A stretch of DNA of 64,000 nucleotides. It comes from Panagrolaimus kolymaensis. Taxonomy: Eukaryota > Nematoda > Chromadorea > Rhabditida > Panagrolaimidae. The notes under the pieces are model-generated. The model ran no database searches and was not told the DNA's origin. It saw nothing but the letters and a program-made list of their open reading frames with translations. Where the stretch lies: positions 1,594,554-1,658,553 of the forward strand of contig JAJQJQ010000055.1 of NCBI GenBank assembly GCA_028622995.1, given 5' to 3'. Positions 1 to 10,957 of the stretch are shown piece by piece (positions within the stretch are counted from its first letter, which is position 1; each line of letters starts with the position of its first letter). The position numbers and the translations under genes are program-made.

Positions 1-64
1 TATAAAACTAAAATATTTTACTTTGTGCATTTGTGAAATGGATGGGAGATGATTATCAACTTAC

Positions 65-468
65 ATTTTCTGGAGCTGATGATTCTTCTGGAGTTACTGA
101 ACGTTTGCCAAATCGAACGAAGGCACTCTTACGCTTTTCTTTGGCAGCGTTAGCAAAACGAGAATTCATTTGAGGATTTTCAGAAGCAGCGTGTTCTAAA
201 AAAAGGATTACTGTAAAAAAAATATAAAATAGGTGGAAAAAATCTTACGATTAAGTTTGCCATAAAATCCAGATAGTTCTGAATAAGACATTAAAATTTC
301 TTCCATTTCTCTTGTAGCTTGGTCGAGTAAAGTTCGAAGTTTACAAATCGACAATTCTTTCATTGAAGAATTACAAAGTTCTTCATTTTCTTGGATATTA
401 AAATTAAAGGCAAATAAAGTTTGAGGGACGGCAATGGCAAAAATAGCGGCAACAATAAAAATATTCAT
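65..468 (-). CDS. flp-17: FLP-17-type FMRFamide-like neuropeptide precursor (partial)
   Basis: Secreted neuropeptide precursor. Two exons are visible, 249-468 and 65-195, joined in phase (C|AA gives Gln); the coding sequence continues past the left edge after a GTAAG donor at 60-64. The chosen Met (466-468) opens a signal peptide, MNIFIVAAIFAIAVPQTLFA; an in-frame Met at 490-492 would add eight residues. A spacer with two Cys follows, then a dibasic KR, the peptide KSAFVRF, an amidating Gly and KR (101-136). KSAFVRFamide is the peptide I know from C. elegans FLP-17, a BAG-neuron peptide acting through the receptor EGL-6. Further copies would lie outside the window. The family call is strong; orthology rests on this single peptide. 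Confidence 0.85.
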
Positions 469-522
469 TTTTAATTTTAGCCTGAATAACATTTTTTTTA
501 ATTTAAAGAGCGACAAAAGCAC

Positions 523-3504
523 CTTGATATAATAGCTTCAAAACGTATTTAAATTCTCGATTTATATCTTTTCAAAAGAAGCCAACCAACATCTTAAAGT
601 CCGCCCTCTTCTCTTTTTTTTCTGGACATCACTGAGGCGGGGATTACGGAAGAGAAGCCATCTTAAAATTAAAAAAAGATATGAAATACTTATGGCTTCT
701 TCTTCTTCCTTAAAGATTAAAATGCCAAATGTGACATGTTTTTTTTGTTTGATAATAAATATCCTCCACCCCTTCACATCTTTTTTGATTTGAGATAAGC
801 TGTTCCGGACGCTGAGACTTAAAAAAATGTCATCCGTGAATATTATCCTTTTCCGTTTTATAAATTTTTCATTAAAAATACTACTTTGTTTTGTTTTTTT
901 ATTTTAAAATCCGACCAAAATCGTCCAAAACCCCATATTTAGAAAAAATTATCCATAAATAAAAGGGTCAAAAATTGTAAACTTTAAAAAAAATTGTAAG
1001 CTACATTTCCAAGTATCTAAGAAAAAACATTAAAAATTTCAAAGATTTTAAAACTATGGAACTCAAAAATTTATACGAAACTCCTTCGTCGAATGTGAAA
1101 AAAACGCCATAAAACAGGAATAAATTTACAGTATTTCAGAGGAGAAAAAAAATTATATTTAGTTTGATTTTTTTAAATGGCGCCTCCCATTTTTTAACTT
1201 CTGTTTTCAAAAAAAAAGACAAGGAAATAAAGTGCATTGGACAGTACTCATGTTTATCATAGACCATAAAGAATCCCAGGGTGATATAAACGCTGTTAAA
1301 AATTGTGAAAAACAGATGACACCGTTATAGAAAAGCCAAAAGTCAGAAGAAGAAAAAAATGACGAAATTAAAAATTACAAACTTTGTTTTTTATATTTTA
1401 TTTAAATAAATCAAAAAAAACTCTCCAGGGATTGCAAGTATCTTAGCGACGATGAAAAGTGTCAGGAAGCGTAACAACAAAAACAATGAAGTGAAATATT
1501 GCTTACGCACGCTATTTTTATAAAGTGTAAAAAAATAAAAATAAAAGATGAAAGAAAGTGCTTCACAGTTGGTAAAAAAAGAAGGAAAAACATTAAAAGG
1601 TAAAAAAAACGGCAATGGAATACTAATTAAACTATGAAACAGCTAAAAGCAGATATTCTTTCTATACTTTCGCTTTCTTAATCCAAAGAAAAAAGATGAA
1701 AAGAAAGAAAAATTATAAGAACAAATTCATTTGCAAATTTATTTTTCAAAAAGAGCCAAAGAAACAAGCAATTGAAAAATATGAATTACGAATTTGATTT
1801 TCAAAAAGAAAAAATAAATTTCGAACGTGTTTTATCTATTTTTCTTTTTTCGATACATAGAAAGGCAAAAGTTTAGAGGCGTGAGTCACGTAACAAAACT
1901 CTCTTCCCTTATAAAATTTGCAATTCCAATCTGCCAAACAAAAAAAGTCAAAAAAAGTAATTTTAATATATCATCCAAGTCGAATAAAAGGACAATAGCC
2001 ACAAATGGAAAAAATAATAATAAAAAAAATAATGAAAAATGGGGCAACAAAAAAGAAAAGATTTGAAATCCAAAATGATAAATGTTTTTTAATTTGTAAA
2101 AAAAATTTTTCGAGAAAATATATTCTTGAAAGGTTGAAAAATTGAATAAAAAAAATATCCATTTATCACTTGAATTAAAGATATTGGCTTGTTTCATGGG
2201 GAATAGCTAAAAAATCTGAAACTAAATGCAAAAAATAATAAGGAAAATAAAATTATTCTTTGAAGAGTTTTTTTATTTTAAAACAAACAAATTCTTTAAA
2301 AGTAACAAACTCGAACATTACTATTTGCTAAAATTATAAATCATCTTTTCAACCTGAAAAGTATACTTGTAAAGAAAGCCATATAAACTAATTTTTCTAT
2401 CATCTCATCCAATGGCATTGATTAAACGCATATTTCTTTGTTAATTTTAAAAAAAAGTGTGCGGTTTTTGATTCAAGAGGAAATTTTTTTTGCTTATAAT
2501 TCTTTCAACTTAAGTTTTTATTTTTTTATTTGTTTTTGCGTTTTTTGTGGAATTGAATAAAGGTTACATGCGAAACCATTTTTACAAGTTAAACAAAAAT
2601 TCCATAGTTCTTTTTTGGGGGAACGAACTATAGCGTAGTTACAAATTTTATAATTTAGCGTCTAGTTGTAAATAATTGCCATTAACCGTTTAAAGCCTAA
2701 TTTTTCTTTTACCCATAGCTATTCATTTTGACGATAATTTACACATTTTCATTATTTTTTCAAATAGGAAAGTGTGGTAAATGTTCCTGTAAAATATTTT
2801 TTGCTTTTTTTTTCTATAGCCTGGTATTTTTAGAAACACGATTTAGAATATATTTATTTTTTGAATTTTTAAATTATTAAATTCATTTTCCAAAATTTTT
2901 AATAAAATTGTAGACTAATTGTTATCTTTTCCAAAAATTCTTGTTCGAAAACTACGATTAAATTTTATTTATCTTAAAAGTTTATAAACTTTACTCACTT
3001 TTTTTTTAAATTAACACCTTCGACATTTTTCTTTTATTTTTCTTTGCTTGTTTACTACAATTTTATTTCTTGCTCGCAACTTTTTTTTGAACAAAAAAGA
3101 AGAAATTTTTGTTTTCTTTTTTGTTGTGGAGGCCTTTTACGTATGATTTTTTTTCTTTCTCTCTTGTGGGAAAGTCTATACTTTTTAAATTGTTAAAAGA
3201 AAAAACAGGTTTTTAACAAAATAGGAAAAAAAGAAAAGTGAGAACGGGAGAGAAGCGCTTCTGTTTTTTTCGTTTTCTTCTTTTATGGGTAAAGATCAGC
3301 TGGGTCATGTATTTATTTTATTCTTTTTCTCTCTCTAGTTGCCACTTTATTTTTATATAAAGTTTAACCTTCAAAGTTGCAAATCGATAAAATTAAGAAA
3401 ATTATAGTTGCGCAAAAAAATAAATATTAACTATTGTTTATTTTTTATTTTGTTGATTAAAATTATTTTTTGGATGTAAAAAAACCCCTTGAAAAATAGG
3501 TGCT
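523..3504. other. Intergenic region, no gene seen
   Basis: About 3 kb between divergent genes (flp-17 on minus, the PPxY membrane protein on plus), so it holds both 5' regions. It is dominated by A/T homopolymers; the open frames in it are short, low-complexity and lack conserved residues or splice partners. A less AT-rich pyrimidine/purine patch near 3230-3350 (CTCTCT tracts) is the only compositional change I see. No tRNA or other RNA gene was recognised. Confidence 0.6.
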
Positions 3505-5085
3505 ATGGAATATCCTGAAGATCCTGGTGAACGACGACAAGAAGCTGCTGCTACAAGTGCTGAAGTTCCAAGCAAGTTACTTTTTTTCCGCGCACTTTTT
3601 ATTTTTTATTATTAAAGTTTTTATTTTAGGACGTGGAGAATATCAAGCTATTATAGATAGGCATTCACATTACCATGAGAGTTTCACACGGTATCCTCGA
3701 AGGGGGATTATTCGAGCTTTTGAACAACCCTTTGCCATTCAAACTTTTCCTGAAAACACAAATCAAATGAGAGTTTTCTCCAATAATAATTCGATTGTGA
3801 CAACCATAGCTGACGAAGAAATGTTTTTGGAGTAAGTGAAACATAATTTTTGAAAGCCTAAAAGGGGACAAAAATTTGATTTTTGAATTTTCTTTTTTTT
3901 TTGTTCATAGTGAACTAATAATTTCGGTTGAATCGAAATTTACGCTTTTTTATTATTATTAATTTTTGCAATTTTTTTAAGGAACAGAAAAGAAAGCTGT
4001 ATTAATTCTTGTTTATGTCTGACACTATCCATTCTTGGAATATTTCTTTTTATTGCCATTAAAGACCCTGAGGTAATAAAACATTGCATTTTTATATATT
4101 AATTATAACTTCGCTTTTTTTTTATTACACATTTAAATAAAAAAATTGTAATTATTTGTTTTCAGCTTTCTTTGTTACAAGTCTTAAAATTCTTTCCTCT
4201 TTCATGGGCAAGTGCATGTATTATTTTGGCGGCTTGCATTTACACAGTAAATAAATTCGTTTATTTAACCCGTTTAAAGCAGCTTCAACAACAGGTTAGT
4301 TAAAAAAAACGTAGAAAAAAAGTGCGATTAATTCCTTTGGGATTTTTTGTCTTCATTAAAAGTTTTACTGAAAAAATATTCAATAAATGAATTTCTTTTT
4401 TTTTCTTTTTTTATGGTAAAAAGTTGTTTAAAAAATAATTAGAGTATTCACTTTTATTTAAAGCAGTAATGAATATTTTTGATTGTGCAAAAGTGAATTT
4501 GGTTATTGAAATATTACGAAATTGGAGAGCCATATTTCAGCGTCTTCCAACCATGAATTTGCCTCCTTCATGGCCATGTTTACTCCCTGGAAATCATCGA
4601 GAACATGGATGCCAATCAACTAATAACGATGAAGCTACGGATGTTTATTACACAGAGCCTCCAAGTTATGCTAATAGTCTTTCATGTCCAGTGGCTATTT
4701 TGGAAATTCCATTTGTTGTTAGTTTCAAATATAAAATTAAAAATTATTGAAAAACATTTTTTAGCCATCTCCTCCACCTAAATACCGAACTACTACAGCG
4801 GCTGCTGCTGTGGCTGCATCTTTACCAAGTGTTCGGGGAAATACTCCTCCACCGCCATACGTGGAAATGGAAGAAGAAACCCTGGCAGCCGCTCAAGATC
4901 GAATGATGGAAGAACAACGTCAAGAAATAGAAGCTGAATATCGTCGCCGCCTCGATGATGATCATCAAGCTACGTTTACTCGTTACACAGTTCATGTTCG
5001 ATCTCCCATTATTTATCACGATGATGAAATTGATGAACTTGAAGATGAGGAAGGAGATCACATTCAACCACCAAGTTATGAATGA
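3505..5085 (+). CDS. Two-pass membrane protein with four PPxY motifs
   Basis: I do not recognise the family. Six exons: 3505-3571, 3630-3831, 3982-4072, 4166-4294, 4445-4717, 4765-5085, giving 360 aa. The frame closes only if intron 1 uses a GC donor (GCAAGT at 3572-3577). The N-terminal ~90 residues are hydrophilic; two hydrophobic segments follow (exon 3, LSILGIFLFIAI; exon 4, ASACIILAACIYTV), so both tails probably face the cytosol. The C-terminal half carries four PPxY motifs: PPSY (4668-4679), PPKY (4774-4785), PPPY (4849-4860) and a C-terminal PPSY (5068-5079), with an acidic stretch before the last. PPxY motifs are ligands of WW domains such as those of Nedd4-type ubiquitin ligases; an adaptor role like that of NDFIP proteins is inference. 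A poly(A) signal-like AATAAA lies just after the stop. Confidence 0.75.
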
Positions 5086-5620
5086 TAGAATTTTATGAAC
5101 TTATTTTTCTGTTTTTAATAAATTGCGACGTTTAATTTAAAGTTTTTGCATTTTTTATTAATTTTTTTTAAATTGCTAATAGGAAGATTTATGTATTCTG
5201 TAATTCCCGTAGGACTTTTCAATATTTTCTTTATTTTCTATGTTAGAAAACAAACCTATTTAATTTCCTTTGAGATCCAAAACTTGGTTTTTATTCTTTG
5301 TTAGCTTTTATTTCTAATTTCATTGACTAATTATAATTTCTTTTAATTTTCTAATTTTATTCTGGTTCCTGTGTTGCAGTCATACAACCTCCAATTTCTC
5401 ACCCTTTTTTTTATTTTTCCTCAAAATCTGAATCATAGAAATTGTTTAACACTTTTAAAATTAAAAACCATTTTCCTTTATTATTTTTTAATTAATAGAA
5501 ATGGCATATTCGTCGTAAATTATTGACACACGGTTTAGTATAGTTATTTTTAATAAAAATTCTTTATAGTTTCTAACATTTTTACTATTTTAAAACTCTT
5601 TTTTTCTTTAATAAATGAAT
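5086..5620. other. Intergenic region between convergent genes
   Basis: Joins the 3' ends of the PPxY gene and elo-1. It contains an AATAA near 5118 and otherwise AT-rich sequence with no coding signal. Confidence 0.6.
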
Positions 5621-6734
5621 TTAGTTAGCTTTGACTTTTGGATCACGATATTTGTCTTTTCCACCTTTTACAACATAAGATTGGAGGAAGAAATTAATGA
5701 AAAGAATGAGGTATGTAACATCCATAAAAGTGGCAAGAGCAAAAATATCTGGGGCAAAATCGCATTTAATCTGCAAAATAAAAAGAGAGGTTAAAAGTTA
5801 ATTTTACTCGGGTTTGATGACTTACATTATGAATATAAATGAGAATACCAAGATGGCCAAGAATAGCAACACTAATAATAAATTGAAGGATTTGAAGGGT
5901 AGTGATAAATTGAGCAACAGCACCGGGAACTCTAATTTTCATAGATCTGAGGAAGTAATAACTAAAAAAATGGGTTAAGATAAATTGTTTCTATCATTAA
6001 TATTCTTAATTTACCTGTACATGAATGAATGGACAATTAAATTAAGATAAATACCCCATCGATTAAATCCAGGAGTAAGAGGATAAGAATAGAATGCATA
6101 AATCATAGTTAAAATATGATGATACCAATGCAAAAACATAAGAGGACGTTTACGAAGAACCAAAAATATAGTATCCACTAATTCAACCATTTTTGAAAGA
6201 ATAAAAACCCAAACCCAAAATCCATGATCGCCTTGAGTAAATCTATCTATTTTACAATATGAATGTACGAGGCCTTTATTTCCAACGGTTTCCAAAAATT
6301 CTGGTGTTAATTTGATGGTTCCAACAATAGAAAATACAGCAAGAAATAAATTCCAAGTATTGAGAGGGTAATACAAACTCAAAGGAGGACGATTGCGCAT
6401 AAAAAATTTGGTTCCAAATACAACTACCACGTAAAGGATTGACATCTAAAAAAACACATTGTTTTAAATTTAATTAATTGTTTATCTCATTTTTGATATT
6501 TGAAAACGTGACAAAATTAAGCTTCAAAATACGCATAATATTTTTCAACATAAAAGTCCTAATATTTATTTAAGGAAAAGATATTACTTGAATTGTCAAA
6601 TAAAAATGATCATTCATCCATGATTTGGCTTCAGCTTCAGGAAATGTTGGGTTAGTAAAAATTCGCCATAACCGATCACTATCAAATTTAACTGAAGATA
6701 AATTAGCTTTGATAGCTTCGTGGTCAAACTCCAT
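5621..6734 (-). CDS. elo-1: ELO-1-type polyunsaturated fatty acid elongase
   Basis: Endoplasmic reticulum 3-ketoacyl-CoA synthase (ELO family) catalysing the condensing step of fatty acid elongation; C. elegans ELO-1 lengthens C18 PUFAs. Four exons, 6588-6734, 6015-6445, 5826-5961 and 5621-5770, join in phase to give 287 aa, essentially the C. elegans length. Exon 2 carries the histidine box HWYHH in LRKRPLMFLHWYHHILTM, plus ELVDTIFLVLRKRP upstream and HSFMYSYYFLRSMK downstream, all very close to my recollection of C. elegans ELO-1. Several hydrophobic spans fit a multi-pass ER protein, and the tail is lysine-rich (GGKDKYRDPKVKAN), as expected for ER retrieval. It lies on the same strand as the SMYD gene but about 760 bp away, so not operon-like. 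Confidence 0.93.
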
Positions 6735-7495
6735 CTTGAATTATTACCCTAAAAAGGCGATCATTTATTTATGTTAAAAATTTATTTAAAATAAAATTAT
6801 AGCTTCGAAAGTAGTGTGAAAAAGGCAAACTTTAGCAATAAGCTAAAAAATGGAAATGGCTCTCTAATATTCTTGGCACGAAATTTAAAAATAGCTACAG
6901 GCGTAAAAAAAGTTATAAACAAATTCAACAACCAAAAAAATGTAACAAATTTTTAGTTTTTTTTTTGATACACTACATTTAAATCAAATATCATAAAAAA
7001 GATTTTAGGGTTAGCGCTGCACGTCCATCATCATAAATGGTATCAACAAAAAAAGAAAAGAAAACAGACTAGACAACGGAAAAAATCAAAGTTAACTAAC
7101 TCTAAAAATCTCTCACCTCATTCTCTCTTTTTTAATATCACGCCATTTTTTTTAACCATTTTTTGTTGCGTGAATCGAGTCTCTCTTTCTCTCACTTCTT
7201 TTTATATATAAAATTTTTTTTTTTGCCAGGAGCGGCCGGCAACCCATCACACAAAGTTTTTCTTTTCTTTTTTCTATTCGAGTCTAGAGGAAAGGAAATA
7301 AAAAAAAATGTAGGAAGGTGCAATGTGTCGATGGACATGTATCTTTTTTCTTTTTGTTTAATGAGCGGGAAAAAGCAGAAGAAATTTGGTTATAAAAAAG
7401 TTCACTTCATTCTATTCTCTTTTTTTTTCTTCGATAAAACAACAAAGTTAAAAAGCATAGTACAATGTATCAATGTAATAAAAAAAAAATAACGA
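6735..7495. other. Intergenic region
   Basis: Holds the elo-1 upstream region and the SMYD 3' flank. An open frame around 7163-7492 on the plus strand is a run of K/F-rich low complexity and is not treated as a gene. Confidence 0.55.
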
Positions 7496-10400
7496 CTAAG
7501 GTGAAAAGCCAGGAATTTTGGCTGAACCAAGTATAGCTCCAATATTGACTCGCCGGGTATCATCAAAGCTCATTAATTGATAAAATTCATCATCACTTTT
7601 ATCGATATCTTTATCCAAATATGTCCATAATGCAAGGGTTTGAAGATAAAAGGGATGTTCCATTCCAAAACATATTTCAAATATGCACATTGCATCATAT
7701 GCATATGGAACGGCAGCTTTTCGATCTTTTGCTTGAATGAGGGTTTTCACGATATTAATTAATTGAAAGCCATTATGCCGATCCATTGCAGGGAAACATC
7801 TTTTGTAATTTTCATAAACGGTTTTTTGCATATCTGGCATTTTATCCTAAAAAAAATAAATTCTGATTTTAATCTTTTCTAACTTCGCTGCAAGACTCCA
7901 CGGAAAAAAAAATGTTCGTAAACGAGTATCACCAGCAACGTTACAGGTAATGACATGTTCGTAAAATTGTCATTAGTTAATGACATGACAAGAATTTTAA
8001 TGACATGACAAGAGAAGTAATGACATGACACAAAAAGTAATGACAAGAGTTGTAATGACTGATTTTTTAATGACATGACAAAAAAAGTAATGACATGAGT
8101 TGTAATGACCAAAAAATTAATGACATGACACAAAAAGTAATGACAAGAATTTTAATGACCAAAAAATTAATGACATGAAAAAAAAAGTAATGACAAGAAT
8201 TTTAATGACCAAAAAAGTAATGACAGAGATTTTTTTTGTTTTGCCCCATAATCCAATTTTTAAAAAATTAAAGGTGTAGTTTTTTTTATATATAAAGATT
8301 GCTTTATTCATAAATGAACAAAAGATATCCAAAAATTAGAATTTCACCTTTTTGAACTTGATCTTCGAGGATAAGTCCAAAAGAAGGTAATTTTTTTTAT
8401 CACCAAAGTGATTGAAGTTCTTCGACTAAGTACTTGGAATTGGGCCAGCAATTCTTTTCCAAAGTCATTGAAAAACATAAAAAAAATTTCAACCAATAGC
8501 AAAACCCTTAGTCTTATTCTTATAAACGAACGTTAAATGATTCGAAATCTGGTGCCAGAGAACCAAAGAAATGGATTTCCTTTGATGAAGCTTCTATAGA
8601 GAATGCATTTCTTTGGTTCTCTGGCACCAGATTTCGAATCATTTAACGTTCGTTTATAAGAATAAGACTAAGGGTTTGCTTTTGGTATATATTTTTTTAG
8701 TTTTTCAATGACTTTCGAAAAGATTTGGGCCAGCAATTCTAAGTACTTAGTCGAAGAACTTCAATCACTTTGGTGATAAAAAAAATTACCTTCTTTTGGA
8801 TTTATCCTCGAAGATCAAGTTCAAAAAGGTGAAATTCTAATTTTTGGATATCTTTTGTTCATTTATGAATAAAGCAATCTTTATATATAAAAAAAACTAC
8901 ACCTTTAATTTTTTAAAAATTGGATTATGGGGCAAAACAAAAAAAATCTCTGTCATTACTTTTTTGGTCATTAAAATTCTTGTCATTACTTTTTTTTTCA
9001 TGTCATTAATTTTTTGGTCATTAAAATTCTTGTCATTACTTTTTTTTTCATGTCATTAATTTTTTGGTCATTAAAATTCTTGTCATTACTTTTTGTGTCA
9101 TGTCATTAATTTTTTGGTCATTACAACTCATGTCATTACTTTTTTTGTCATGTCATTAAAAAATCAGTCATTACAACTCTTGTCATTACTTTTTGTGTCA
9201 TGTCATTACTTCTCTTGTCATGTCATTAAAATTCTTGTCATGTCATTAAAATTCTTGTCATTACTTTGCTTGTCATTAAAAAGTTTACCGATTTTTTTCT
9301 CCGTGTCTGGGTAATTATGAATCCAAAAATAAAGTTATTTAATTTAAATCAAAAATTATTATAAGCCGCTATCTTTTAATAAAAATTTTACCTCAAAAAA
9401 GCTCATCCAAAACTTAATTCAAACATACCTGAAGTTCGCCGGTGACATGGAAAATAGCAGTTTGCATTCGGCAAATATAAATATTTTGTGGATGCAAATA
9501 TTTCTGGGCATTTTCAAGCATCTTTTTAGTATCTTCAACATTCATATCTGTCGTGAAACGAGGAGGCAACTCTTTCATAATTTTTTGGGCTTCCTTTACA
9601 TATTCTTCATCCGCAATTGTTTTACATTTAGGGCATGCAATCATTATAGGTTCTGCTTCTTCCGTGGTAATTAAAGGCTCATCACAACTTTGATTAGGGC
9701 ATTTAAGGCTGGTAAGAATATCATCTTCGGGATCTTGACATCGTTCACAGTTGCAATCAAAATACCATTTTGCTTTAAGTTCACTTCTTCGAAGGAATCT
9801 GCAAATAAAAAATTTAATAGAAAAATAAAATTAAAATTTTATTGGTTTTTACTTTGATCTTCCAACATCGATGTAACTGATGTAACTTTTTATAAAATCA
9901 TATGGGCTTACATCTTGACTTAATGGTCTCAAATAAACTTTGTATCCTAAAAAATAAAAAGTTTTTACATCCAAAATATATATTTTATTTTTTTACCATC
10001 AAAAACCATGGAACAATTTGGTCGACAACTGTGATCATAAACTGAAACACCCAAATCCAAAGCCATTCCAATTTCATCTCCAGCGTTGGTGTGAATACTA
10101 TGAGAATTAATGGAAACTTTACAAAAAATATCGAAAAGTTTTTCTTTTTCAATCATTTCATCTTTTCGAAAAACTTCCATTTTTTTGAAAAGTTTTTCAA
10201 AATGTTCCCTTTTTGGTTTATCATTAAAGATGTCATCTTTGTGATCCATTAAATCAGTCCATTTACGAATTTTTTCCCAACCAAATTTATCTCCATATTC
10301 TTCAAGAAAAATAACTTTATCCACAATTCGACTGAGAAACATAACTTCAGTTAAAGGAAGATTAGGAAAATTTGCATTAAGGCGACGGCATTCATTTTTA

Positions 10401-10957
10401 TGGATTTTCCATGCAAGTTGTTGACAATCTTTATCGCAATATCGAGCAAAAGCACACGCTCCACAATGAAGGAGTTCTTTTCCACGTTCAGCGAGGCGCA
10501 TACAATATGAACAATATTTATCAACTTTGGAGTTCATTACAACTGTAGCAAATGGAGCATCAAATAATCGAACTCTATCGTAACTTGATTGAAGTTCTTT
10601 TAAAGTGTTAGGGTCGACGTTGTAAAGAGGAGAATCTTTCGAAGATAATAATGGGTCATCGTTTACTGCTAAATTTTCTTTTTCATCTGAATTTACCTTT
10701 TTCTTTATGAATGATGGAGGTTCAACTGGTGGATCATCGGCAATTACCACATTCTCAATTTTTGGCATTACATTATCTTCAGTGACATCAGATTCAAGTG
10801 GAATTGTTTCGGATGTGGGAGTTGAAGTTGGTGGTTCAACTTTTTTTTCAACTTCGGGTTGAATTGGTTCCGAGCTAGAAATTGGAGTTTCTTTTTTCTT
10901 TTCAACTACTGGTTCAACTACTTTTGTTGGTTTATTATTCTTATTTTTCTTACCCAT
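7496..10957 (-). CDS. SMYD-family protein: MYND zinc finger inserted in a SET domain
   Basis: Probable protein lysine methyltransferase using S-adenosylmethionine. Four exons, 9997-10957, 9853-9946, 9429-9798 and 7496-7846, join in phase to 591 aa. Residues 1-110 are charged low complexity. The MYND finger spans about 149-190 (CSYC, CGAC, YCDKDCQ, HKNEC). The SET core includes INSHSIHT and YDHSCRPNC near residue 308, then SYID, and a post-SET cluster CNCERC. The C-terminal part resembles the helical/TPR-like tail of SMYD proteins (IFEICFGMEHPFYLQTLAL). The usual NHSC motif reads DHSC here, so the Asn is Asp. The third intron (7847-9428) is 1.58 kb, far longer than its neighbours, because it contains a foldback element. 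C. elegans relatives would be set-14/set-18/set-30; I cannot assign which. Confidence 0.88.
7942..8229. repeat. Left-arm minisatellite, TAATGACA-based units
   Basis: Tandem array of TAATGACA / TAATGACATGACA units separated by A-rich spacers, organised into a roughly 59-bp higher-order repeat. It is the complement of the right-arm array but has one higher-order unit fewer. Confidence 0.8.
8951..9280. repeat. Right-arm minisatellite, TGTCATTA-based units
   Basis: Complementary counterpart of the left-arm array, with TGTCATTACTTTTT and GGTCATTAAAATTCT blocks repeated. It contains an extra copy of the roughly 59-bp unit (compare 8986-9043 with 9044-9102). Confidence 0.8.

Larger units (their letters stand above)
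7893..9309. mobile_element. 1.4-kb foldback (inverted-repeat) element in an intron
   Basis: Two arms of nearly identical sequence run toward each other, from about 7900 to 8573 and from 8606 to about 9307, around a 32-nt loop (8574-8605); for example 8561-8573 is the exact complement of 8606-8618. The ends share a CACGGA..AAAAAAA terminal motif (7898 onward, and its complement ending near 9305). The outer half of each arm is built from tandem TGTCATTA-type units; the inner half is unique sequence. No transposase frame is present: the frames that read through it are the tandem repeats themselves, appearing identically on both strands. It resembles a non-autonomous foldback-type DNA transposon; the family is not recognised and no target-site duplication is clear. 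Confidence 0.85.

Noticed and set aside
3500..3576. Alternative frame MLWNILKILVNDDKK-type reading entering exon 2 of the PPxY gene with a GT donor
   Set aside because: It starts from GTG directly after a stop and needs an unseen upstream exon; the hydrophilic ATG frame with a consensus GC donor is simpler, though not excluded.
7163..7492. 109-codon open frame on plus downstream of elo-1
   Set aside because: Composed of homopolymer-derived F and K runs and has no ATG-led conserved core.
7879..8332. Open frames on minus reading as repeated VITFFVMSL-type peptides
   Set aside because: The same frames occur on plus at 8844-9314 as the mirror arm; they are translations of the TGTCATTA minisatellite with no protein family and sit inside an intron.
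8951..9280. CRISPR-like regular repeats
   Set aside because: Units are short, degenerate, directly abutting and in a eukaryotic intron, with no unique spacers of constant length.
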